From Niebla homalea (taxonomy: Eukaryota; Ascomycota; Lecanoromycetes; Lecanorales; Ramalinaceae), in contig JAHGAU010000023.1 in assembly GCA_019925105.1 (NCBI GenBank), positions 744,001 through 808,000 of the forward strand: a DNA stretch of 64,000 nucleotides. The letters run 5' to 3'. A program made the position numbers and the translations under genes. The notes under the pieces are model-generated. The model was not told where the DNA came from. It saw only the letters and a program-made list of their open reading frames with translations, and searched no databases. Positions 12,401 to 25,000 of the stretch are shown here, piece after piece (position 1 is the stretch's first letter; each line of letters begins with the position of its first letter).

Positions 12401-13299
12401 AATTAAATAAATATACTTTTAATTTATAATATATAACTTAACGGTTTTACTTTATAATATTTAAAAGTTAATAAAAAATAATTAAAAATAAAGTAAAAAA
12501 TTAAAGTTTATCCTTAAATTCCTGCTTTTAAGAAATTCAATAATATATTAATTAATACCTTTAACGGTAAAATTAAGGCCCTTAAAAAATATTTTTCCTT
12601 TTTCCGTTAAAAGTTAATTTAAATAATATTAACAATATTACGTATTTTAACCCCGTATTAATAAATAACGTAATAATATAAGATATAATAATTAAAGCGA
12701 TTAATAAATTAAAGAAAAATAAAGCCCCGGAATTAAATAGGATTCTTAATAGATTTTTATTAATAATAATTTTACCGTTTAAAAGGGTTTTTGTTTACCT
12801 TTTTTAAATATATTTTAACGTCTATTATTACTTATATAAATTTAAAAAAATAAAAATAATTATTTTTAAAAAGCTTATTAAGCCGGATTACTTTAAAATA
12901 AAAACTTATAAATTTATTATACTCCTTTATATATTAAGGAAAATTTTAAAAATAATAATAATAAAGATCCTTAACGATTATATAAAGAATTACGGATTTC
13001 TTTTTAATTAATAAATAAAAATAAAGAAAAATTAATTAATAAAAATAGCCCTTAAAGGATTAATCGATGGTATATATACGATATAAAGTTACGGAAAAAA
13101 GTATATTACAAATCTTCTTTCTCTTAATATTATAAGTACTTTTCATAAAGTAATTTATTAAAGGTTATTATATAACTTAAAAAAAAAGGGATATTATTCT
13201 TTTTAATTAAATAAATAAAAAGTTTCTTAAACGATTAAATTACGTTAATTAACTTAAAATAAAAAATAAGTTTAATAAAGCCTACTATAATAGGAATTC
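9434..13299 (+). mobile_element. LINE D, Tad1/I-like, RIP-mutated, 3' part cut off
   Basis: It starts at the family 5' end (ATGGCGACGAAC, ATG at 9445) and runs collinear with LINE F through the gag-like ORF1, the zinc-knuckle region (about 10975-11030), the endonuclease (about 11755-11800, DFN-type motif) and most of the reverse transcriptase (KAP motif near 12724). At about 13299 it stops where the minus-strand tail of LINE C begins. I could not find the missing remainder on the far side of LINE C. Stops are frequent and nearly all explainable as C-to-T or G-to-A changes. Confidence 0.85.
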
Positions 13300-16200
13300 T
13301 TTGATTGATTGATTGATTGATTTATACTACGGATCTAGCTAAGCTAATTCCGGCGTTCCTTAATAAACGGCCTTTTAACCTTATTAATAATTATAAAAAC
13401 CTGATACTTATAACGTTAAGGTAAAAACCGGCGTTTATTAGGCCTTTACCCTTTATCCCTTAAGGTAAAGGATATTAACGGCCGTTTAAAGAGTAATAAT
13501 TTATTCATATACTTTTTATATTTTAACTCCCTTAAGAAAATCCATAATATTATAACTATATTTTTATAAAGGCTACCTTTAAATTCGTTACTTTTCCGCT
13601 CCTTTATATATTTATATTACCTTAATTTTACGTGACGCTTCTAAATATCCTTATTAATATTTATATACTTAATATATACCCTTCTTATATTATTATCGTT
13701 ATTAACTTTTTTAAAAACTTTTAATAAACGTTTATTATTATATCCTTACGGCTATAGAAAATGTTTTCCGGTTTATATAATTAATATAATCGGTTTCCGT
13801 TTTTTTTTTCTTCCTTAACCGGTAATAAACCTTTTTTATAAAATCTTTAATAACCTCGTTTATTTTTATAATAAGGTTAAATTATAATAATAATCCGGTA
13901 AATATTATAAACTTAATAATTACCCGGATACCTCGTTTTATAAATAATATTTAATAATAATTATAAGTATTAACTTTTATAATAAGTTTTAACTTAATTT
14001 CCGTAAATAAAAGATAAAAGATAAAAATATATATAATATTTTACTTTCTTTATTTATATTTATATCCGGTATTTATTTAACCTCCGATATATATAGTAAA
14101 TAAGAAATAAGTTAAACCGTTTTTACCCGTCCGGAGTTAAATCGTTAATACGTTATTACCCTTCTTTATAATATTATAATAACGGAGATACTTATTAATA
14201 ATCTTTTTATCGTTAAAAACTAAGTAATAATAACTTTAAAGTATAAAATCCTTATATTTCCGTTAATATTTAATTTATTTTATTATAACTTATAAAGTAA
14301 TTATTATAATCTTTACTCTTTAAATCCTTTTAATCTTGGTTTTTCTTACGCTTAACGGGAGTTTATATACGTTTAAATTAACCTTTAAGATGCCGGTAAA
14401 ATTAATTTCTTTTTTATTTTATTTTTATTTTATTTTAATAAAAAAAAGGATAAATATCTTTAATTTATTCTTTTTAACTTAAGGCTTATTAAGATTCTGG
14501 TGGATCCGCCCGTTTCCTATTATTATAATTAAATATATATATCTTTTTAACTTTATTTAAATAATTATTTAATTTAATAAGACTTCGATTAACGGTATAA
14601 AAACCTTAAACTTTAATACCGGGATAAGGGTTATTTTATAAATACCGTTAATTACTTTTAAATACCGGTTTTAGACTTTTTATAATATTTAAATAAGCTT
14701 CTTCTTATATTCCGGAATACCTTTAAGTATATATTAAATGGCTATAACGTATATTATAGTTAACTTTATTACGGCTTAATAAATAGTCCGGGCCTTTTAT
14801 AACGTAACTTTTTATATCGATATAGCGAAATAAATAAAGCCTTTTTCCTATAAAGTTATTTTCTTTTAAACTTTTTTTATATAATCCTTTTAATTAAGCT
14901 TTTTATTTACTTAAAAATTAAAGATTTTAATACTGGTATTTAATTTTACTATAATTTTACTTAAGTCCATTATAATTATTATATTATATAGCTTTAAGCT
15001 TTTAATTATATAAATAAACTTATATTTATACGGTACGAATTAAACCTTATAAGTTCCTACTTATTAAAGATAAACTTTATAAGTTTATTTTAATTCTAGA
15101 TAATTTATACGTATAAAAATATTATAAATTAAAAAGTAAACGTTATTAATAAAGTTTTTAATTTAAAATTTTTATTTTAACTTAATAAGCTCCTTAATTA
15201 ATAAACCGTTAAAGAATAAGAATAATATAAAAGAAATAAGTAATTTTTAAGGAATCCTTATTATAACGGGTTTTATTAAGCTTATTTTTTATTTTAGGTT
15301 AATTAATATAATGCAATTACTTAAGAAACTCTTTATATATTTAATTAAGAAAAGTAATATTCCTTTCTTCCTTAAATTATATAATAATTTTTAATAACTT
15401 ACCTTATTAAAAATATTTATAATATTAAAAAAAAGAAAACTTATAATATACCTTTTCTTATAATTTTATACCGTATATATATTATTAATTAATTTTTTAA
15501 AGGCTATTTCTATTAACTGATTTCTTTTTATTCTTATTTATTAATCGGGGAAAAATCCGTAATTCTTTATATAATCGTTAAGGATCTTCGTTATTACCGT
15601 TTTTAAAGTTTTCTTTAACGTATAAAGGAATATAATAAATTTATAAGATTTTACCTTAAAGTAATCTAACTTAATAAGCTTTTTAAGGATAATTATTTTT
15701 ATTTCCTTAAATTTACGTAAATAATAATTAACGTTAAAATATATTTAAGGAGATAAATAAAAACTTTTTTAAACGGTAATATTATTATTAATAGGAATCT
15801 ATTAGGGATTTTATTTAGTCCCGGGGTTTTATTTTTTTTTAATTTATTAATCGCTTTAATTATTATATCTTATATTATTATTTTATTTATTAATATATAA
15901 TCGGGATATATAACGCTATTAATATCGTTTAAATTAACCTTTAATAAAGGGGGGAAAAATGCTTTTTTAAGGGCCTTAATTTTATCATTAAAGGTATTAA
16001 TTAATATATTATTAAATTTCTTAAAAGGCGGAAATTTAAGAATAAACTTTAATTTCTTATTTTATTCTTTATTATATTTTATTAACTTTTAAATATTATA
16101 AAGTAAAACCGTTAAATTATATATTATAGATTGAAAGTATATTTATTTAACCTTCTTAATAATCTTTTCCTTTTTTTCTTAAGTAATCCTTCCTTAATTA

Positions 16201-16668
16201 AATATTTCTTTATTCTTATATTTAAAAGTTTATTTTATTAATTTTTTCGTCTTTACGGTTACGGTTATATATCCTTTATTTTATTAAGTTTTAATTCTTT
16301 AAGAAAGCTTTATTATCGGGATTATTTTATTAATTATTTTATTTAATATTTTTATTATTTACTTTATAAAAAGGTTGATCCGGTCTTTATTATTTAATTA
16401 AGGGAGGTTTATGAATTATATTATTGTCTTTTCCGTTTTCTTATAAACCTTTATTATTTTAACCGTTTTCTACGCTTTCTTTACCGGTAATAATAAAATT
16501 ATATTAATACTTTAATTTAAGGTTATTTATATTAATATATAATCCGAGTTATATTTTAAGTCCTTTTATAATTTATATATTATAATTACGTTAATAACCT
16601 TTTCCGTATTAAAGGTTAAATTAATTGTTATTTTAAATTTATAAATCTTTTATATAATATTAACCGGG
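13300..16668 (-). mobile_element. LINE C, 5'-truncated, RIP-mutated
   Basis: The 3' end is at the left: a GATTGATTGATT run (reverse complement of the AATC tail) followed by the family 3' signature (CTAATTCCGGCGTTC). Reading right it matches the minus strand of LINE F through the 3' UTR, the C-terminal domain, the reverse transcriptase and part of the endonuclease, and stops matching at about 16668. The copy is thus about 3.4 kb and lacks ORF1, as usual for LINE copies truncated during reverse transcription. It interrupts LINE D. I could not fix its target duplication. Confidence 0.8.
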
Positions 16669-17098
16669 ATTTGAGTAAGAAATTTAAAACATTAAATAAA
16701 TATTAAATATATTATAGAACTTTATTAAGTTTAAAGCCTTAAAGATTATATTAAAACCCGAGTTTTTTAAGATTAATTAAAGGTAGATTACTTAAATTCA
16801 AGCGTATTATGATTTAAAATTATTCGTTTTAACTTAATTTTTAAAAGTAAATATAGGATAAAATAAACAATTATCGATTAAACCTCTTAAAGTAAGGATT
16901 AATCCTTAAAAAAAGGGGTTTAAGTATTAATTATAAAATTCTTTAATAAATAATTAAACTTAAAATAAAATTATTTACTATAAATCGTAAAGATTAAGGT
17001 TTTTAAGTTAAAATAAAATAACTAAAATTAGCTTAAATGCTTTAATTATAAAGATTAAAGGCCCTTAAGTAAAAAAGGTAATAATTTTAAAGGATAAA
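16669..17098. other. AT-rich spacer, unidentified
   Basis: About 430 bp between LINE C and the tail of LINE B. It does not match the expected continuation of LINE D, nor any other repeat in the window that I could align. No gene. Confidence 0.45.
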
Positions 17099-17349
17099 TA
17101 TTGATTGATTGATTTATATTACGGATCTAGTTAAGCTAATTCCGGCGTTCTTTAATAATCGGTTATTAAGCTTTATTAATTAATGTAAAAACCTGATATC
17201 TATAACGTTAAAATTAAAAATTAATATTTACTTAACTTTTACTCTTATTTTAAAGCATAAAAAATGTTTATAACCGTTTAAACAATAATAATTTATTTAT
17301 ACGTTTTTTCCAAGAAATATTATAATATTACGATTAAATTTTTTTAAAG

Positions 17350-17495
17350 TGTTATGTGGAGCATTCATGGATGGAAGCATTGATAGGTATAGGACACCCT
17401 TTGTACGTAGAGGATAGGCATCCTTATGATGCTCCCATCCTTCAGGTAGAATCATGATTCATATATTATCACACTTTTTGGTCCATACACCAACA
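17350..17495 (-). mobile_element. Solo LTR, family L156, unmutated
   Basis: 146 bp, beginning TGTTATGTGGAGC and ending CCATACACCAACA, flanked by a perfect 5-bp duplication TAAAG (17345-17349 and 17496-17500). It is the reverse complement of the 156-bp LTR at 62888-63043, from which it differs by small indels and substitutions. It keeps many CpA and TpG while the surrounding LINE B has lost them, so it escaped RIP or arrived later. No internal region or second LTR is attached. Confidence 0.9.
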
Positions 17496-19762
17496 TAAAG
17501 GTTATTTTTAAACTTATTATTCTTTCGTTTCTTTATAAGCCCGCTTTATATTATACTTTAAATAGTAGTCTTAAATACTTTTATTAATATATATATTATT
17601 ATTACTTTATTTATACGTAACGTCTTTTATAATAAACGTTATTATTATTTATATTAATTTCTTTTATATCGTTCTAATATTAATAGTGATTTTTAATCTT
17701 TATTAAGTATAGTTTTTTTTATTACGTTATTTTAATCCGGGATTAATAACGGGGTTTTTCGGTAAGGTTTTTAATAGCTTTTTTATTTTGTTAACTGAAT
17801 TATATTATAATAATAAGCCCGTAGTTATTACAAAATTAATAACGGCCTCAATTTTTTTTCATAATCAATATTTAATAACAATTAATAATTCCCGCTTTTT
17901 TAATTAGCTTAATCTTAGTCTCCGCAAATAATAAGTAAAAAATAAGTATATATATAATATTTTATTTCCTTTACTTATATTTATAGCCGGTATTTATTCA
18001 ATTATTAACGTATATAATAAAAAAAATAAGTTAAGCCGTTTTTTCCCGTCCGGAGTTAAATTATTAATATATTATTACCTTCCTTATAATTTTATAACGG
18101 CGGAAATACTTATTAATAATTTCTTTATTATTTAAAATTAAACGTTATTATTTTTGAGGGATTAATTCCTCATATTTGCGTTTACGTTTAATTTATCGCG
18201 TTTTAATTTATTTAATAATTATCATTATTTTTACTTTTATAACCCTTTTAATCTCCGTTTCTTTTATACCTGGTAACAATTTATACGTACTTATATTAAC
18301 CTCTTAAATATACGTTAAACTAATTCCCTTCTTAATTTTTTTAACTTTATTTTAATAAAAAAAAACTATTTCCTTTCTACTTGTTTTATTTAAAAGTTCT
18401 TAAAGTTTAAACGGATACGCTTATTCTTTATTAACATAATTAAGTATATATTTTTCATAAGTTTTATTTAAATAATTATTCAATTAAGAAATAACTTAAT
18501 TAACGGTATAAAGATTTTAAGTTTTAAGATTAAAATAAAAATCGCTTTATAAGCGTTATTAATTATTTTTAAGTATCGGTTTTAAATTTTTTATAGTTAT
18601 TAAATAAGCTTTTTTTTTAAATTTAAAAGTATTTTTAAATATATATTAAATAGTTACCATATACGTTATAACCAACTTTATTATTAATTAATAAACCGTC
18701 TTAACTTTTTATAAAATAACTTTTTACATTAATACTATAAGGTACGTAAAGTTTTTTTTTTATAAAATTATTTTTTTAAGCTTTTTATATAATTTTTTCA
18801 TTAAGCTTTTAATTAACCTGGATGTTACAAACTTTAATATTAACTTCTGGTTTTAATATAATTTTATTCAAGCTTATTATAACTATTATATCGTATAGTT
18901 TTAAGCTCTTAATTATATAAATAAGTTTATATTTATACAATATAAATTAAATATTATATGTTTTTATTTACCGTAAACAAACCTTATAAATTTATTTTAA
19001 CTCTAAGTAATTTATATAAGGTAATATATTATAAATTAAAAAACAAATATTGTCGATAAAGTTTTTTATTTAAATTTTTTATTCAAATTTTATTAACTTT
19101 TTAATTAATAAATTATTAAAGAAGAAAAATAAAATTAAAGAAATAAATAACTTTTAAGGTATTTTAATTATAATTAACTTTATTAAGCTTATTTTTTAAT
19201 TTAATTTAATTAATATTACCCGGTTATTTAAGAAGCTTTCTATTTAATTTATAAAGAAAAATAAAATTTTTTTATTTTATAAATTATAAAATAATTTTCA
19301 ATAATTTACTTTTTTAGGAACTCCGGTGATATTCAAGGAAATAACATTATAATAGATTTATTATATATTTCTTCTTATAATCTTATTTTATATATATACC
19401 GTTAATTAAACCTTTTAGGGTTATTTTTATTAACATTTTTTTCCTTATATTTATTTATTAATTAAAGAGGAGCCTATTATTTTCCGCGTAATTAATAAGG
19501 ATTTTTATAATTACCGTTTTTAAAGCTTTCTTTAATATATAAAGGAATATAATTGGCTTATAAACTTTTATTTTTGAATAATTTAACTTAATTAATTTCT
19601 TAAAAATAATTATCTTAGTTTCCTTAAACTTATAAAAATAATAATTAACTTTAAGCTAAGCTTAAAATAAAAAAATATAAATTTTCTTAAGTAATAAATT
19701 TATTATTAATAAAAACTTGTTTAAGATTCCGTTAATCTAAAAACTTTATCCTTTTTCAATTT

Positions 19763-20224
19763 TACTCCCCCAACCGGGACGGTATGGGACGGGATTTGAT
19801 TATGGTCTTCCCATACCGGCCGGTACGGTATAAGGGTATATCCCGTTCCCGTACCGTCCCTATACCGCCAGTATGGGACCGAAAAATGTTAAGATCCCGG
19901 TAGTAAAAATATAATCCTTAAATAACGTTATATTTATTTATTTTAAGTATAAAATATATTATTTTTAATATTAAACGAGCCGTTAAGTTTATTTAAGAGA
20001 AATATTTATTTTTATTATTGAATTTTTGGATTTTTTTTCTATTTATTTTAATATATATTATACTATAAATAATAAAACGGTATCTTGGCATTTCCCGGTC
20101 CCGTACTGTCCCATACCGTTTACTACCGGTACGGGATAAGGGTACCCATTCCCTATCCCGTACCGGTCCCGTACCGGTCCCGTACCTATCCCGCGGGATT
20201 AATCCCGTGCCGGTTGGGGGAGTA
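19763..20224. mobile_element. hAT-type MITE, 462 bp
   Basis: The terminal inverted repeats are TACTCCCCCAACCGG (15 bp, perfect, with a further ACGG match after one mismatch). They are flanked by an 8-bp duplication TTCAATTT (19755-19762 and 20225-20232), the size made by hAT transposases. The ends carry many copies of GGTACGGGACC-like motifs in both orientations, such as CCGTACCGGTCCCGTACCGG near 20158, resembling transposase-binding subterminal repeats. The middle is AT-rich and codes for nothing. A minus-strand open frame over 19993-20301 only translates the repeats. No autonomous partner is in the window. Confidence 0.9.
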
Positions 20225-20268
20225 TTCAATTTATTAATTGCTTTAATAATTATTTTTAAAGTTATTTC

Positions 20269-20440
20269 TGTTATGAAACGGCACTTGCATATATATAGCA
20301 TTACGGTTTACGGTATATATAAGCATAGCGGGTAGCTTCCGTAAGGGTCTTAACGCGTATACTTACTTAAATCTATAGTTACTTAGTTAGTTATTTAATA
20401 AATATATTAATTATATATTATACTTATTATATTCTTAATA
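20269..20440 (+). repeat. Left LTR of TRIM-like element 1
   Basis: 172 bp, starting TGTTATGAAACGG and ending TATTCTTAATA, where the final CA has become TA. It keeps more CpA in its first 40 bp than the right LTR does. Confidence 0.9.
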
Positions 20441-21530
20441 AATAATAGTAATAATTAAGTTGATTCTTTATATATCCTTATATATATAATAACGTTTATT
20501 TAAGCTTTTAATATATACTTAATATTTATAGATATATAAACCTAAAAATTTTTCATTCCGGTGATATTTTATTATATAATTTAATATATAGTTTTTTAAT
20601 ATAAAGCTCTCTTAAACCTTAAAGATAGTTATTTTCTTAAAACTTATTATTAATAATAATTAGTTTTTTATTAATTAACTTAATTCCTATAAATATATAG
20701 GGTATATACGGTATGACAACTTTAGGTTATAGAAGTTTAAATTATAATGATCTTCAAATACTTAATTAATAATAATATTAATATTTACTTTATAAGCTTT
20801 TTATTAACCTCTTTATATATAGGCTTTAATAAATCCTTAAAAGACGATTTAAAGCCGACTTTATATATATTATATAAACGTAATACTTAAAGTATCCATA
20901 TTAAAAGTATTATTATTTATGATATTTAAAGACCTTTATTTAAAATACTTATTAAAAAGCTCGTTAAAGTAAATAGCTTAATATATAGATTTTACTATTA
21001 AAGTCGCCTTCTCCTTAAACTCCGTTACCTTTATAAATAAAGCTTTTATTTACTTTATTACCTTTATTTTAAAATCTACCCTTATAAAAAGTTATAAAAA
21101 AGAGCCTTTAATTAAGTTATATATAAATCCAATAAAGTAATAAAAGAGCGAGCCTAGTAAGCAAAATAACTATAAGTGATTCCCGTAAATACCGTCTTAA
21201 TAACTTACTTAAGATACGACCCCGGTAAAATACCGGAAATACGTTTTTTAAGCGATTTAACTTAATCTTAAGTCTTAAAAACTACGATAATAGACCGGGT
21301 AAAAACCGGGTAAATTACGATAAAATCCCGGCTTATAGTTTTCTCAATTTCTTAATATATAATTTCAATACCGGCCTTATACGTTATTATTATTTATTCT
21401 TTTTACTTCTCTAGTGCTTTTAAAGCTTTATATATACTATAATTAGCACCGATAAGGATATAAATAATACTATATTAAGGGTAATAATATATAATAAGGA
21501 TGTTACTTTTTTGTCTTTTAATCGGTATAT

Positions 21531-21702
21531 TATTATAAAACGGCATTTATATATATATAATATTATAATTTACGGTATATATAAGCATAGCGGGTAACTT
21601 CCGCGGAGGTCTTAACGCGTATACTCACTTAAATCCATAGCTACCTACCTAGCTACTCAACAATCATATCAATTATATATCATACTTATCATATTCTTAA
21701 CA
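21531..21702 (+). repeat. Right LTR of TRIM-like element 1
   Basis: 172 bp, starting TATTATAAAACGG (TGTTATGAAACGG with G-to-A changes) and ending TATTCTTAACA. Its right half is almost unmutated (ATCCATAGCTACC), whereas the left LTR is mutated there. The two LTRs were therefore mutated independently. Confidence 0.9.
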
Positions 21703-22046
21703 ATTTCTTTATTAATAATTACCGCATTAAAATATGTAATTCCTTTAATATCCGTTAAATTTACGTTTAATAATAAAGGGAAGAAAGCCTTTTGAAGGGC
21801 CTTAGTTTTACCGTTAAAGGTATTAATTATTATATTATCGGGCCTTTTAAGAAATAAGAATTTAAAAAGAGGTTTTACTTTTTACTTCGCTTTTTATTAT
21901 ATTTTATTAATTTCTATATTTTATAAAAGGAGACGGTTAAATCGTAAACTATTAACGTAGAGTATATTTACTTAATTTCTTTAATAATTTTTTTTTAAAC
22001 TTCCTTTAATTATATAAATATTTCTTAGTTTTTATATTTAATAAGT

Positions 22047-25000
22047 GAAAAAGGAGGATGGCGACGAACAAAGGGACCCCAGAGGTCCAAAACGATGCGT
22101 ATATGCATAGCTTTAATAATAGTAAGGAAAGTATATTAAATACGATAAGTAGAAATGGCGTAATAATTAAAAACAAAGTAATAAACGGGTAAATAACTTA
22201 TATTAATAGAAACGGCGATAATACATACGGGTAATATAATAATAATAAGTTAAATAACGTTTAAAGTAAGTAAGGAATTAAAGTTAATAAAATACGTATA
22301 TTAAAGCACGTAAAATACGTAATAATAATACGGAAATAATAAGTAAATAAAAGGGTAAGAAAGCCGGTATAATATTAATAATAAAGGGTATAAATAAGGG
22401 GAAAAAACGGAAAGACCGCGGTAAAAATATTATTAAGGGTATATAAAAAGGAAATAAAGCTAATAAAGAAAATAGGATTTTAAAAAATTAAAAATAAAAA
22501 ACGGAGATAATATATCGCCCGATAAATAAGGGTAAAAAAGCGGTAAAGGAAATAATAAAAACTTTAAAAGGACTTTTTACGGTAAAGTAAAAGGATATTA
22601 TATTAAAGACTTAATTAATATTATAAATTGGATTAAAAAACATAAGGGACTTTTATATAAAAATAAAAGTAAAATTAAGGGAAGCGGAACGCTTATAAGG
22701 CTTTTAAAAGGTAAGAATAAAAATATTAATAAAAAATAAAAACGGCGGTTTAAAATTAAGGGTATAAAATAAAAATATAAAGGCAATAATTCCTTAAGTA
22801 AAAGAAAACTAAACGATAAAAGTAATAAAAAGGGTACTTACGGTAAAAAATAAAAGGATAACGGAGGAAAAGGTAACCGTATTAAAAAAAGTAAGGATAA
22901 TAATAATTTATTTATTTAATAATAAAGAAAAAAACGTAATTACGGTAATAAACTTATTATAATTAATAAAGGCTTTTAAAATAATAACAGAATTATTAAT
23001 CGAATAAATTATTACGGTACGTAAACTATAAAATAAGGATATTTTCCTTAATATAATATTATTAAAAACGAAAAAAAGTTTAAAAAGGTTTAAAGCTTAA
23101 ATTAATAAAAGAAAATATAAATTAATTAAGGTTTTAAGGTAATCGTTTATTATTATAATAAATAAAATATATTTATTACGTTTCATAAAAACCGAAAAAA
23201 AAATTACGTTAAAAAATATAAAAAAGGAAAATATAATTTTTTACTTAAAACTTAAGATTATTAATTATAAGTTTCCTTTAATAATAAAAAGACTTTATTT
23301 TTAAAACGTATAGAAAGGTATTTTACCGTTATATTAAGCGTAACGTTAATAAAAATATATAATAATATTTTAAATAAAAAGATTATTAAAAAGGGATCTT
23401 TAAATATAATTTAACTATAAAATAAAATAACGGATATTTATTAATATTTTAAATATTAAAATTATAAATATATTATTATAAAATACTTTAATATTATAAA
23501 GTATACGGTTTACGTTAAAAATTATAATATTTATAAATATATAAAGTTAATAATTAAGGGGCTTATAAAGGGCGTACTTAAATATACCATATATAATAAA
23601 AAGGGATACCCAATATAAGATTTTAAATATATAATAAAAACCAGGGAGATTAAACGTAAAGAGACCCGGATAACCGTAAAAATCCAACGATATAATACGT
23701 ACGGAATTAGTTTAACGGGTTAATTAAAAATAACCTTAAAATATAAGTTTAATTAATTAAATAATAAAAAATAAATAACAGTAATAAATAAAATAAAGAA
23801 GAAAAAGCTTTTTATAATCCCGATTTTAAGGGCCGGTTATCTTACGTTTTTAATAATAATTAAGAAAATATTAAATTAAAAAACGTTTAATTTTAATAAA
23901 AAATCCGTAACTTAAACGGGTATAAATAAAAAAGCCTTTATAAAGGTTAATATATAATATATTAACGCTTTTAAAAATAATATAATATAATATCCGTAAT
24001 AAAGGAATTAAAATAATAATACCGATATTTAAGTTTAAAGAAATTAAAAATATTAATATTATAATAATATAAAAATTATTATATAATTTATATATATATT
24101 TATTTATTAACCTAAGAAAAAGGTTTTACTTAACCTTTAAAAAGGATAAAATAATTAGAATATATTTCTTTATAGAAAAAATGGCGACGAACGAAGGGAC
24201 CCCAGAGGTCCAAAACGATGCGTACACGCATAGCTCTGGTGATAGTGAGAGAGGTATATTAAATACGATAAGTAGAAGTAACGTAACGGTTGAGAATAAG
24301 GTAATAAACGGGTAAGTAACCTATATTAATAAAAATAACGACGACGCGTACGGGTAATATAATAATAATAAGCCGGATAACGCTTAAAATAAATAAGGGA
24401 ATTAAGGTTAATAAAATATACGTATTAAGGTATATAAAATGCGTAATAATAGGGCGGAGGTAATAGGTAAATAAGGGGGTAAAAAGGCCGGTACGGCATT
24501 AACGGTGAAGGGTATAAACGGGGGGAAAAAGCGGGAAGACCGCGGCGAAAATATTATTAAGGATATATAAAGGGGAAATAAGGTTAATAAGGAGGATAGA
24601 ACCTTAAGGGATTAAAGGTAAAAAACGGAAATAAAGCGTCGCCCGGTAAGTAAAGGTGAAAAAGCAGTAAAAGAGGCAATAAAAACCTTAAAAGGACTCC
24701 TTACGGTAAAATAAAAGGATATTATATTAAAGACTTAACCGATATTATAGATTAAACTAAGAAGTATAAGGGACTTCTATATAAAAGTAAGGGTAAAATT
24801 AAGGGAGGCAGAGCAACTATAAGGCTCTTAAGGGGCGGTAGTAAAGGCGTTAATAAAAAGTAAAAACGGCGGCTTAAAATTAAGTATATAAGGTAAAAGT
24901 ATAAAGGCGGCGGCCTTTTAAACGAAAGAAAGCTAGGCGACGAGGGTAATAAAAAGGGTACCCGCGGTAGAAAATAAGGGGATAACGGAAGAAAGGGTAA

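Larger units (their letters stand above)
20269..21702 (+). mobile_element. Small complete LTR retrotransposon (TRIM-like 1)
   Basis: Two direct 172-bp LTRs (20269-20440 and 21531-21702) enclose only 1,090 bp. The whole is flanked by a perfect 5-bp duplication ATTTC (20264-20268 and 21703-21707). The LTR form is TGTTATGAAACGG...TATTCTTAACA; both LTRs carry RIP changes such as TG to TA. The interior has no recognisable gag, protease, reverse transcriptase or integrase motif, and a primer-binding site or polypurine tract is not obvious after mutation. It is therefore a non-autonomous element that would depend on an unknown partner. It sits in LINE B. A solo LTR of the same family lies at 39772-39943. 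Orientation is arbitrary. Confidence 0.9.

Noticed and set aside
13300..13325. GATTGATT/AATCAATC runs as CRISPR or tandem array
   Set aside because: They are the short 3' tails of LINE and SINE copies, with no spacers.
19993..20301. 102-codon minus-strand frame with TGTGP and RDRE repeats
   Set aside because: It translates the GC-rich iterons of the hAT MITE and crosses the MITE and LTR boundaries.
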